Shown here one piece after another: positions 7,444 through 14,916 of a DNA stretch of 47,459 nucleotides. Position 1 is the first letter of the stretch. Each line of letters begins with the position of its first letter. This DNA is from Enterocloster bolteae (lineage in GTDB: Bacteria > Bacillota > Clostridia > Lachnospirales > Lachnospiraceae). A program made the position numbers and the translations under genes. Where the stretch lies: contig JAETNT010000031.1 in assembly GCA_021772025.1 (NCBI GenBank), positions 1 through 47,459 of the forward strand, in the 5' to 3' direction. The notes under the pieces are model-generated. The model did not search any database and was not told the origin of the DNA. It worked only from the letters and a program-made list of their open reading frames with translations.

Positions 7444-9177
7444 ATGGCAGAATATTTATCACCAGGTGTCTATGTGGAAGAATTTGATTCCGGATCCAAA
7501 CCTATGGAGGGAGTGGGAACCAGCACAGCCGGATTTATCGGTTTGGCTGAGAGAGGTCCGGTGGAGGGAGTTCCTCAGCTTGTAACCAATGCCGCCGATT
7601 TCAGGAGGATTTATGGAGGCTATTTATCAGAGAATGAGTTTGGAGAATATCGGTTTTTGGCTTATGCAATCGAGCACTATTTTATTAACGGCGGTTCCCG
7701 CTGCTTTGTATCCCGTGTAGCCCCCAAGGACGCCAAGTGCTCCAAGGGCAACGCTCCTGCCATAGGGGAGGCAGTTCTTTCTGTAACCGCCAAAAACCCG
7801 GGAATCTGGGGAGACAGCATCCGCATTAATATTACCCCTGCCAGCAAGGCCAAAACACAGATTTTGGAGATTATTGACACGGCTGACGGAAAGAAATATT
7901 TAGTGAAAAACGGAGCCGGTTTCCATCCCGGAGATATTGTGGCTTTTAATGATCAGACAGAGATTATCTATAATCAGGTAGTGAAGAACCAGGATAACAT
8001 TATTTCTTTTAAAGAAGAGTTTGACGAAAATGTAGTGGACAAAGGCCTGCTTCCCACTAAGGTTATTACCACCTGTGAGTTTGGAATGGAAGTCAGCTAT
8101 GATGATGTGGTGGAGATCTATGATAATCTGTCTTTTAACATTGATGCTCCCAACTATATTGATAAGAAAACGGCGAAGTCTGATTTGGTGGAGGCACATT
8201 ATACAGGACAGGCAGCAGATGAGATCCTTCCTCCTTTTGCACAGCTTGCAGGAGAGGGCAGAGCCGTTGCATCTGTAACATTAAGCGGCGGCAGTAACGG
8301 TTCTGTTTCAACCATTACGGCAGCTGATTTTATCGGCGAAGATCGGGGGGCAGGAAGAAGAAGCGGCATTCAGTCCTTCCTGGATAATGATGTGGTTTCC
8401 CTGATGGCGGTTCCCGGGGTAACGGATCCCAATGTGCAGCTGATGTTAGTTGCCCACTGTGAGAATACCGGAAGCCGGTTTGCGGTTCTGGACATCCCAA
8501 GAGACGCCAAGAAGGTAGACGAGCTCATTGCCCACAGAGATTTATTTGACAGCACCTATGCAGCCCTTTACCATCCGTGGCTGACCGTATTTGATCCTCT
8601 GGACAAAAAGAATTTTGCCATCCCGCCCTCCGGCTCTGTTTTGGGAATCTACGGCAGAAGCGACAATACCAGAGGCGTACATAAGGCTCCTGCCAATGAA
8701 GTGGTCAGAGGCTGTGTTGGCTTAGACTGCCAGTTTAATACCGGGGAGCAGGACATTTTAAATCCCAAGGGAATCAACCTTATCCGATCCTTTCCGGGAC
8801 AGGGCATCCGCGTATGGGGGGCCAGAACTGCCAGCAGTGACGGAAGCTGGAAATACATCAATGTCCGCAGGCTTTTTATCTTTATTGAAGAGTCCATTAA
8901 GGCAAACACAAGCTGGGCAGTGTTTGAGCCGAATGACGAAGTTCTCTGGGTACGGGTTCAGAGAACCATCAGCGTATTCTTAAATAACTTGTGGAGAAGC
9001 GGATCTTTAGCAGGAACTTCCCCTGAGGAAGCCTTCTTTGTAAATATCGGCAGGAACACCATGAGCCAGGATGATATAGATAATGGACGCCTGATCTGCG
9101 TTATCGGCGTTGCACCGGTAAAACCGGCTGAATTTGTAATCTTTAGGATTTCTCAGAAGACTGCAGACGGAGAATAA
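7444..9177 (+). CDS. CIS contractile sheath protein
   Basis: The 577-residue protein is a tail-sheath subunit of the phage/R-pyocin/Afp2 type. The N-terminus LSPGVYVEEFDSGSKPMEGV carries the extended arm that links neighbouring subunits. GTSTAGFIGLAERGPVEG and FGEYRFLAYAIEHYFINGG follow, as in other sheaths. The C-terminal domain (about 430-570) has INLIRSFPGQGIRVWGART, the RRLFIFIEESIKANTSWAVFEPND helix and strand, and a final beta strand (PAEFVIFRIS). Contraction of a sleeve of these subunits drives the inner tube outward. Only one sheath gene is present, against three in Serratia Afp. It is the first gene of the operon and translation likely uses the hairpin-bridged site upstream. Confidence 0.97.
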   Translation: MAEYLSPGVYVEEFDSGSKPMEGVGTSTAGFIGLAERGPVEGVPQLVTNAADFRRIYGGYLSENEFGEYRFLAYAIEHYFINGGSRCFVSRVAPKDAKCSKGNAPAIGEAVLSVTAKNPGIWGDSIRINITPASKAKTQILEIIDTADGKKYLVKNGAGFHPGDIVAFNDQTEIIYNQVVKNQDNIISFKEEFDENVVDKGLLPTKVITTCEFGMEVSYDDVVEIYDNLSFNIDAPNYIDKKTAKSDLVEAHYTGQAADEILPPFAQLAGEGRAVASVTLSGGSNGSVSTITAADFIGEDRGAGRRSGIQSFLDNDVVSLMAVPGVTDPNVQLMLVAHCENTGSRFAVLDIPRDAKKVDELIAHRDLFDSTYAALYHPWLTVFDPLDKKNFAIPPSGSVLGIYGRSDNTRGVHKAPANEVVRGCVGLDCQFNTGEQDILNPKGINLIRSFPGQGIRVWGARTASSDGSWKYINVRRLFIFIEESIKANTSWAVFEPNDEVLWVRVQRTISVFLNNLWRSGSLAGTSPEEAFFVNIGRNTMSQDDIDNGRLICVIGVAPVKPAEFVIFRISQKTADGE

Positions 9178-9201
9178 AGATTTTGAAAGGAGAGAGGACA
9201 G

Positions 9202-9630
9202 ATGGCAGGATATCCACACGCCAAATTTAGGTATAAAGTAGAGATTGACGGATTAGAAGCAGGAGGGTTTTCGGAGGTTACAGGTTTTGACGCCACCATA
9301 GAGCCTATAGAGTACAGGGAAGGCGATATGACCGCAGAGACTCCTATGAAGATTCCGGGGCTTAAGAAATACGGGAATATCACATTAAAACAGGGACTTA
9401 CAGATTCCAAGGTTCTGTATGACTGGATTACCACCGGCATTAACGGCGAGATTGAGAGAAAGACCCTTACCATCACCTTGTTAAATGAGACTCAGGCCCC
9501 TGCTGCATCCTGGCAGATTATCAACGCATGGCCCACCAAATATACAGCTCCTGATTTTAATGCAACATCTTCTGAGATTGCAATTGAGTCCCTGGAAATC
9601 GTACATGAGGGGATGACCAGAGTGTCCTGA
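9202..9630 (+). CDS. CIS inner tube protein (gp19/Afp1-like)
   Basis: The 142-residue protein matches the T4 gp19-like tube family: FRYKVEIDGLEAGGFSEVTGF, then an EYREGD segment, the KIPGLKKYGNITLKQGLTDS strand pair, and the ending ATSSEIAIESLEIVHEGM. Hexameric rings of this protein stack into the rigid tube that the sheath drives into a target. It lies 24 bases after the sheath gene with an AAAGGAG ribosome site, the usual sheath-tube order. A second, divergent tube-like gene occurs at 10207. Confidence 0.96.
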   Translation: MAGYPHAKFRYKVEIDGLEAGGFSEVTGFDATIEPIEYREGDMTAETPMKIPGLKKYGNITLKQGLTDSKVLYDWITTGINGEIERKTLTITLLNETQAPAASWQIINAWPTKYTAPDFNATSSEIAIESLEIVHEGMTRVS

Positions 9631-9642
9631 TAGGAGAAGAGT

Positions 9643-10017
9643 ATGACAGAGTTTCAAACAGAATTTAATTTCACCCTGCCCAGAGGATTTGTAGACCGGG
9701 CAGGGGTGATCCATCGGGACGGGGTTATGCGCCTGGCAAATGCAGGAGATGAGATTTTGCCTCTCCGGGATCCGAGAGTTCAGCAAAACCCGGGATATTT
9801 GACCATTATTCTTCTGGCCCGGGTCATTACCAAACTGGGAACCCTTCCGGCTGTAGATACCAATGTTGTGGAACGGCTGTTTACGGCGGATTTAGCCTAT
9901 CTTCAGGATTTGTATCAGAGAATTAATACCATGGAGATTCCCACCTATAAAGGAATTTGTCCCCACTGCGGCAAGGAGCTGGAAGTACCCATAAATTTTA
10001 TGGAAGCCGGAGACTGA
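9643..10017 (+). CDS. Tail-assembly-chaperone-like protein with C-terminal zinc motif
   Basis: The 124-residue protein reads FNFTLPRGFVDRAGVIHRDGVMRLANAGDEI, then LRDPRVQQNPGYLTIILLARVITKLG. This pattern is seen in CIS and phage proteins annotated as tail assembly proteins (E/gp41/gp14-type chaperones). Near the end, CPHCGKELEV looks like half of a zinc ribbon. Such chaperones usually coat the tape measure during tube assembly and in phages are often extended by a programmed frameshift. Here a heptamer AAATTTT at 9993-9999 is in the correct phase, and a DUF6760-like frame continues in -1 phase (see 9973-10030). The gene sits between the two tube genes. Direct proof of chaperone function is lacking. 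Confidence 0.8.
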   Translation: MTEFQTEFNFTLPRGFVDRAGVIHRDGVMRLANAGDEILPLRDPRVQQNPGYLTIILLARVITKLGTLPAVDTNVVERLFTADLAYLQDLYQRINTMEIPTYKGICPHCGKELEVPINFMEAGD

Positions 10018-10030
10018 AAACCTATCCGGC
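9973..10030 (+). promoter_or_regulatory. Candidate programmed -1 ribosomal frameshift signal
   Basis: Three elements stand in the classic order. A Shine-Dalgarno-like AAGGAG (9973-9978) comes first. Fourteen bases later is the slippery heptamer A AAT TTT (9993-9999), correctly phased to the 9643 frame. Six bases further is a G/C stem GCCGG (10006-10010)/CCGGC (10026-10030). A -1 slip would join residues 1-119 of the chaperone-like protein to 64 residues of the DUF6760-like frame, giving 183 residues. Confidence 0.55.
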
Positions 10031-10193
10031 AGAGAAGATTTATGAGGAAGCGGCTTTTATTGCCTACTATATGCACTGGAGCCACAATGAGATCATGAAT
10101 TTCAGCAATTTAGAGCGTATCCGGTGGTGCAACGAGATTTCGGCCATTAACCGGAAGCTGAATGATGAGCCAGAGAATGTATTTAAGCTGTAA
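10014..10193 (+). CDS. DUF6760-like small CIS protein
   Basis: The frame encodes KTYPAEKIYEEAAFIAYYMHW, then SHNEIMNFSNLERIRWCNEIS and AINRKLNDEPEN. This is the conserved body of a roughly 55-60-residue family found in CIS clusters next to the tail-assembly and tube genes (DUF6760, perhaps the Afp6 equivalent). It has no ATG, GTG or TTG at a sensible place. The first usable codon is CTG at 10014, whose last two bases are part of the TGA of the upstream gene (CTGA overlap). Translation is therefore either by coupled CTG initiation (59 residues) or by the -1 frameshift described at 9973-10030. The nearest TTG (9957) would add a shadow of the zinc-motif region and is unlikely. Confidence 0.75.
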   Translation: MKTYPAEKIYEEAAFIAYYMHWSHNEIMNFSNLERIRWCNEISAINRKLNDEPENVFKL

Positions 10194-10206
10194 CAGGAGG
10201 TAGAAG

Positions 10207-10635
10207 ATGGCAAATATTCGAAACCAGCTTCTTAGCAACAACCGTTTTTTAGTCAGTATGGATGCGCTTCTGTTTAGCTTTGCCAAAGTGACCAATATTT
10301 CCAGCGCAGTGGAGACCGAATCCATTCAGGAGGGCGGCAGCAACTGGGCGCCGGAGCTGATCTTAAAACCCAAAACCAAAGCAGAGACCCTGGTTTTGGA
10401 ACAGGGAATACAGACCGGGGCGGCGGCCAAAGCAGGACAAAAGCTTTTGGCTCTGGGAAACCGGGTTCTTGTGGCAACGATTATGGTGTTGGATCAGAAC
10501 CATTCTATTTCTAAAGTTTACGGCTTTGAAAAGGGACTTATAACAAAATGGGAGGTAAGCAATCTGGACGCAATGGGGAAGGAGCTGCTAATCCGAAAGC
10601 TGGAAATCTCCCACAACGGGCTGATTGAGCTGTAA
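10207..10635 (+). CDS. Second tube-like protein (gp19 family, Afp5-like)
   Basis: The 142-residue protein is another gp19-family member: NRFLVSMDALLFSFAKVTNISSAVETESIQEGG, a middle EQGIQTGAAAKAG, and the ending LLIRKLEISHNGLIEL. In Afp/PVC particles the paralogue encoded next to the tube gene sits between the spike hub and the main tube. The same role is inferred here from gene order. It starts 14 bases after the DUF6760-like frame with a good AGGAGG. It is clearly diverged from the 9202 tube protein, so it is not a recent duplicate. Confidence 0.9.
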   Translation: MANIRNQLLSNNRFLVSMDALLFSFAKVTNISSAVETESIQEGGSNWAPELILKPKTKAETLVLEQGIQTGAAAKAGQKLLALGNRVLVATIMVLDQNHSISKVYGFEKGLITKWEVSNLDAMGKELLIRKLEISHNGLIEL

Positions 10636-10656
10636 AATCGCAGCGGTTCAGACGGA

Positions 10657-10693
10657 GCATCTTCTTGCCTGGCTGCGCCGGGCCGGAAGATGC
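10657..10693 (+). terminator. Intercistronic hairpin
   Basis: GCATCTTC... begins one arm: GCATCTTC (10657-10664) pairs with GAAGATGC (10686-10693) around a 21-nt G/C-rich loop that can pair further. It fills the 87-base gap after the second tube gene, the longest early gap in the operon. There is no T-tract, so it is more likely an attenuator or mRNA-processing structure than a full terminator. Confidence 0.4.
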
Positions 10694-10722
10694 GATTCTT
10701 TGCAGGCAAGAGGTGAGCGCAG

Positions 10723-12837
10723 ATGAAATTGACTGCCAGAAGGATTGGAGGGGTTACGCCCTTCCGCCCAAAAGAGAATATGGCCGGTATGGGGAAATCC
10801 CTGAGGCAGGATACTCTGTCGTTGGCAAAAGCAGTTCTTTTGCGGCACGGGGAAGGAGGAGGCTGGCCCTTTCCTGCTGCTTCCATGGTTCTTTTATTGT
10901 TGGAACAAAAAGAAAAACTGGATCATGCATGGCAGGCTGTCCAGCTTTTGACGGTTCTTAATCGGATGGAAGTTTATCAAATTACCAATCCCATGTACCG
11001 GCAGATTTTCAACCAGCTGAATACCCAGATCCGGTATGAACTTACCAGAGCTTGTGGGCTTATGGGAAAAGAGGTAAAAAGGCTGGAACAGGTGTTTGAA
11101 AATCTGAAGTCTGAGGACAGGCAGCGCCAGGATAAAACCTTAAGGGCAATTCGGAAAAGCCTTTTGGAACGAAGCCGCCTTTATGAAAAAAACACTTTTT
11201 TTCATAACAGAATCATAAAGACATCGGCTGCCCCTCTTCCGGATTATAAGGAAATTTGGAGGCAATCGGTGGCTTTCTGCCAGCCGGCCAGAGATCTGGC
11301 CGCTTACCTGGAAAACCTGAAGCCGGAAAATCAAAAGGAGATAGCAGGCTTTTTAGGAAGCACCAGGGAGGAATTGTTTCAAAAACTGTACCAGATGAGG
11401 CAAAGCGACTGGGAAAGATTTGCACAATATTTTAAAAGCAGGCTGACTTACATAGACCGTCTTCAGGAATCCCGGGAACTGTTCCGGACAGAGCAGCTGG
11501 AGGAAGCAGTGGGTTTTCTGACAGGCCAACCGGAGGATGGAAGTTTAAAAGAGACAGATATATTTAATCGTTTTATCCAATTGTTTTCCAGTGTCCGGGA
11601 GGACAGACGGAAAGAAGAGGGAGCCTTACAGGCTTTTATCGAATATGTAAGCTATGGGGACAGCACGGAATGGGACAATCTGGTCGAACATATTTATCAA
11701 CATTCCTCGGAGGACTGGCTTAGCAGACAGTTTGTTTCCATGACGAAAACTGCCAGCTTTCAGGAATATAAAAGCTTGTCTCAAGAGGAACGGCTAAAAG
11801 AGAAGAATACTTTGCTCCTTTTACTGGGAAAAGGGGATTCGGCCCGGTTGGCGGCTTTTCTTAAAAAACTGGAGGAGAGCCATTTAGCGGTCTTTCTCGA
11901 GGAACCGGGGCAGGCACAGACGGCAGCTTTTCCTGAGGAATCGGAGCAGACACGGCCGACGGTTTTTCCAAAGGAACCGGGGCAGATTCCGTTAACTGCT
12001 TTTCTGAAAAAAACGGAAAAAGGTCCATTGGCGGATTTTCTTAAAAAGTCCCGGTATCGTTTCCGGGAGGACAGTCAGGAAGAGGGAGAGACTTTACAGG
12101 CTTTTATAGAATATGTAAGCTATTTGGACAGTTCAGAATGGGATCGTCTGGTTCAATCCATGTATCAGCATTTTTCAGAGGACTGGCTTAGCAGACAGTT
12201 TGTTTCCATGGCAGAAACCAGCAGTTTTCGGGAATATGAAAAGCTGTCTCAAATGGAACGGTTGCAGGAAAAGAGAGTTCTGCTGCTTTTGCTACAGGAA
12301 ATAAGAAAGGTTCAAGTGCCGGTTTCTATAGAAAACCTGAACCAGGCCTCATTGTCAGCTTTCCTGGAGCCCTTGGAACAGCCCCAAGGGCCGGATTCCC
12401 TGGAAGATTTGGAACAGTCCCACATGCTGTCCTCTGTCGAAAAACGGGTTGATGAATTGCAGCTTCATTGGAGACTGGCCTGCTACATCAGCAAAATGAA
12501 TACAAAAACCCGGCTTTTCCTGGGGGAGGAGCTGCCGGTTCTTTATGAGGGGAAAAGAGAGGAGATTTTTCGCTTCCTGGAGGAAAACAGCTTATCAGGT
12601 AAAACCTTAAACCGTATAAGGCTGATGGCGGAGGTTAACCACATGGAACTGTCTCAGTGGGACGCCTTTATGAAAGCAGTATATAAAAAGCAAGAAGAGG
12701 ATGAGACAATTCGTGAGTTTGTCAACCGTTTGGAAGTATCCTCTTTTGAAGAATACCAGGAAGAACTGCCCGGGCAGCGTATGGAGAGAAAACAGGAATT
12801 TTTTACCTTTCTCCAGCACATGGAGACGAGGAGCTAG
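10723..12837 (+). CDS. Large helical repeat protein in tape-measure position, part 1
   Basis: The 704-residue protein is almost entirely helical and charged, with no signal peptide or membrane helix. A module of about 65 residues recurs at about 302-368, 458-524 and, more weakly, 641-701. Its core is LQAFIEYVSY..S.EWD.LV, then EDWLSRQFVSM and a long run of leucines. Between the first two copies lie six 12-residue repeats (11848-12063). The gene sits between the tube/chaperone genes and the LysM gene, where myophages carry the tape measure. The reading frame is open beyond the TAG at 12835 through to 14193, with a fourth module there, so this TAG splits what reads as one 1156-codon frame. I do not recognise the family; the tape-measure or baseplate role is inferred from position. 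Confidence 0.8.
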   Translation: MKLTARRIGGVTPFRPKENMAGMGKSLRQDTLSLAKAVLLRHGEGGGWPFPAASMVLLLLEQKEKLDHAWQAVQLLTVLNRMEVYQITNPMYRQIFNQLNTQIRYELTRACGLMGKEVKRLEQVFENLKSEDRQRQDKTLRAIRKSLLERSRLYEKNTFFHNRIIKTSAAPLPDYKEIWRQSVAFCQPARDLAAYLENLKPENQKEIAGFLGSTREELFQKLYQMRQSDWERFAQYFKSRLTYIDRLQESRELFRTEQLEEAVGFLTGQPEDGSLKETDIFNRFIQLFSSVREDRRKEEGALQAFIEYVSYGDSTEWDNLVEHIYQHSSEDWLSRQFVSMTKTASFQEYKSLSQEERLKEKNTLLLLLGKGDSARLAAFLKKLEESHLAVFLEEPGQAQTAAFPEESEQTRPTVFPKEPGQIPLTAFLKKTEKGPLADFLKKSRYRFREDSQEEGETLQAFIEYVSYLDSSEWDRLVQSMYQHFSEDWLSRQFVSMAETSSFREYEKLSQMERLQEKRVLLLLLQEIRKVQVPVSIENLNQASLSAFLEPLEQPQGPDSLEDLEQSHMLSSVEKRVDELQLHWRLACYISKMNTKTRLFLGEELPVLYEGKREEIFRFLEENSLSGKTLNRIRLMAEVNHMELSQWDAFMKAVYKKQEEDETIREFVNRLEVSSFEEYQEELPGQRMERKQEFFTFLQHMETRS
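11848..12063 (+). repeat. Six tandem 36-base (12-residue) repeats
   Basis: Consecutive units LAAFLKKLEESH, LAVFLEEPGQAQ, TAAFPEESEQTR, PTVFPKEPGQIP, LTAFLKKTEKGP and LADFLKKSRYRF start every 36 bases. They insert a charged, extended linker between two copies of the 65-residue module. Confidence 0.85.
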
Positions 12838-12849
12838 GAGGGGAAATAT

Positions 12850-14193
12850 CTGTTTTCGGAAACCGATTCCATATGGAAAGAGTTTGCAGAGCTGGTTTTT
12901 TATTCTCAGAAATCCCGGGAGCGTTTTTCACAACCTTCAGAAGGCTTTTTAGAAACACTTTCAGAACCCTATTCGTCTCAATCCTTTATGAAACTCATAA
13001 GCGATATGGAGCTTTCCCAGTGGGACAGGCTGGTAAAAGCGATGTATGAGCAGTCCCCGCCCAGCTGGATTGGCAGGCAGTTTACTGCCATGGCGGAGGC
13101 GGCCGGTTTTCAGCAATATGAAACCCTGTCTCAGGAAGAAAGGCTTTATGAAAAGAATGTCCTGCTCCTTCTGCTAAAGGAAGGCAGCAGAACCGACAGC
13201 CGGATTCCGGTTTATAAGCGGATAGAAGAGATGGAGCTTCGCTGGCGTCTGGCCCGTCAGATTAGCCGTATGACGGCTGACCGTCAGGCTGTTTTCAAGC
13301 AGCTGCTTCAATCAGAAGCATTTCGGGAATATTCCCTGGAGTCAGGAGAAAAAGAAGAAATTTTCCGGATATTGACAGAGGACATACAGTCTGTTCAGGA
13401 GTTAAAGCATTTAGAATCCCTGGTACATATCGCAGAGGCAAGAACCTTTGCAGACGGGGAACACAGGCCTTTTACAGAAAACTTAAGGGAGTTGGAGCCT
13501 GACAGCGCTGCCGCCGGTCAGATATCAGTTCTGATACAGCTGGCATCCCGGGGCACACAGCCAGCCCCCCGGAATATGCAGCCGGAATCCTATGGTATGC
13601 AGGGAGAAACCCGGAATATGCAGCCAAAACTCCAGGGCATACAGCCAGAAATCCGGAATATGCAGCCAGAGTTCAGGGGCATACAGCCAGAGCCTCAGGG
13701 TGTACAGCCAGACCCCCGGGAGGTACAAACCATATTCCAGGATATGCGCCCGGTGTCCCGAAAAGCCTGGCAGAAGATGCCGGAGCTGTCTCAGACAGGA
13801 GGCATAACGCTTCCCGAAACCAATTTTGACTATCAGCCTGCCCATATGGTGATTACCTCAGGCCTTCCTCCAAATCCCAGGTTTTCCCCTCCGGTCCCCC
13901 AGGTTTTGGAGGCGGCAGGGCTTTTAGAAGAAGGAAGGAAGGGCAATGAGGGAGAGCAGGAGGATATTGCCGTTGCTGTAAGAAAAACGGACTTTATTAC
14001 GGCTACCGGGGAATATCAAAAACAAATGAAGGAACTTACCTTCCGTTTGGAAGAACAGCAAAAGCAGCTGGAGCAGCTGAAAAGCGGACAAGCCATGCTG
14101 GTAAAAAAGACCAGCACAGAAGAGTTAACTGTCCGGGTATTAAACCAGCTGCAAAGCCAGCTTCGTCTGGAAAAAATGCGGAGGGGACTTTAA
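12850..14193 (+). CDS. Large helical repeat protein in tape-measure position, part 2
   Basis: This part is in the same frame as the 10723 gene. I placed the start at CTG 12850 because AGGAGG (12836-12841, overlapping the TAG) stands 8 bases ahead and the frame is open and protein-like from there. The first ATG is at 12988 and would cut into the module. The 447-residue product has a further copy of the 65-residue module (about 53-110: MELSQWDRLVKAMYEQSP, WIGRQFTAMAEAAGFQQYE), ten 7-residue Gln/Pro repeats (13549-13758), and a C-terminal coiled coil (YQKQMKELTFRLEEQQKQLEQ). It may be made separately, by re-initiation, or as a readthrough fusion with part 1. Its role in the particle is unknown. 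Confidence 0.7.
   Translation: MFSETDSIWKEFAELVFYSQKSRERFSQPSEGFLETLSEPYSSQSFMKLISDMELSQWDRLVKAMYEQSPPSWIGRQFTAMAEAAGFQQYETLSQEERLYEKNVLLLLLKEGSRTDSRIPVYKRIEEMELRWRLARQISRMTADRQAVFKQLLQSEAFREYSLESGEKEEIFRILTEDIQSVQELKHLESLVHIAEARTFADGEHRPFTENLRELEPDSAAAGQISVLIQLASRGTQPAPRNMQPESYGMQGETRNMQPKLQGIQPEIRNMQPEFRGIQPEPQGVQPDPREVQTIFQDMRPVSRKAWQKMPELSQTGGITLPETNFDYQPAHMVITSGLPPNPRFSPPVPQVLEAAGLLEEGRKGNEGEQEDIAVAVRKTDFITATGEYQKQMKELTFRLEEQQKQLEQLKSGQAMLVKKTSTEELTVRVLNQLQSQLRLEKMRRGL
13549..13758 (+). repeat. Ten tandem 21-base (7-residue) repeats
   Basis: Units such as RGTQPAP, RNMQPES, YGMQGET, RNMQPKL, QGIQPEI, RNMQPEF, RGIQPEP, QGVQPDP, REVQTIF and QDMRPVS repeat every 21 bases. They form a Gln/Pro-rich flexible linker before the C-terminal coiled coil. 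Copy number is likely to vary between strains. Confidence 0.85.
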
Positions 14194-14221
14194 ATAAAGT
14201 TTTAGGAAGGGAAGCGAGTCC

Positions 14222-14905
14222 ATGGCTTTAAGCCTTTATAAAAAAGCAAAGTTGATTATTTACAGCGAGTCGGGTTCCGAGAAGGAAAGCATTATCTGCT
14301 CTTTTAACCCTTCCCAGTACGCCATCCGCAATACCACCAACTATAAAGAGGATTCGTCTCTGGGAAATGATGTTTCCCGCCTTATGTATCTGTCGGGAAA
14401 CAGAAGCGAGCTGACCCTAACCTTGTATTTTGACAGCGCTTCAGACGATTTTACTCCCCTTATGGCAGCCGGAATCGGAACCGATGAGCTGGTCAGCCCA
14501 GTTACCAATAAAACAAAAAAGATCACTAAAGCCATGCGGGTGGAAGGAAGCCAGCACAGGCCTCCCTATGTAGCATTTCAATGGGGGAACTTAAAGTTTA
14601 AAGGCGTTATCACTTCCATGAACGAGACCTTTATCATGTTCTCCCCGTCAGGAAAACCCATCCGGTCAAAGGTGGATTTAACGATTAAAGCAGAAGAAAG
14701 CGCCTCCATGACCAAGCGGTCGGAGCCTTTTGAATCTCCTGACAGAACCAAGGCGAAGGTGGTAATTCAGGGGATGAGCTTGTGGCAGATCGCCTATGAG
14801 GAATACGGCGATGCCAGCAAATGGCGTCTGATTGCCAAAGCAAACGGGATGATGAACCCGTTGGATTTAAAACCGGGACAGACCCTTAAAATACCGGCTC
14901 TTTAA
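14222..14905 (+). CDS. LysM-domain baseplate adaptor (Afp7/XkdP-like)
   Basis: The 227-residue protein has an N-terminal beta-rich domain (KAKLIIYSESGSEKESIICSFNPSQY, then LMYLSGNRSELTLTLYFDS) typical of CIS and phage adaptor proteins. Its C-terminal LysM motif is complete (VVIQGMSLWQIAYEEYGDAS, WRLIAKANGMMNPLDLKPGQ, LKIPAL). In T4 the gp53-like LysM protein joins baseplate wedge and hub. The same adaptor role is inferred here, rather than cell-wall binding. It precedes the hub gene by 11 bases. Confidence 0.93.
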   Translation: MALSLYKKAKLIIYSESGSEKESIICSFNPSQYAIRNTTNYKEDSSLGNDVSRLMYLSGNRSELTLTLYFDSASDDFTPLMAAGIGTDELVSPVTNKTKKITKAMRVEGSQHRPPYVAFQWGNLKFKGVITSMNETFIMFSPSGKPIRSKVDLTIKAEESASMTKRSEPFESPDRTKAKVVIQGMSLWQIAYEEYGDASKWRLIAKANGMMNPLDLKPGQTLKIPAL

Positions 14906-14916
14906 GGAGGCAGTTT

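Noticed and set aside
7355..7585. 76-codon frame overlapping the sheath start
   Set aside because: It is a shadow of the leader hairpin and the sheath N-terminus in another frame.
13525..13845. Antisense reading frame over the 7-residue repeats
   Set aside because: It merely mirrors the 21-base repeats of the forward gene and has no start signal.
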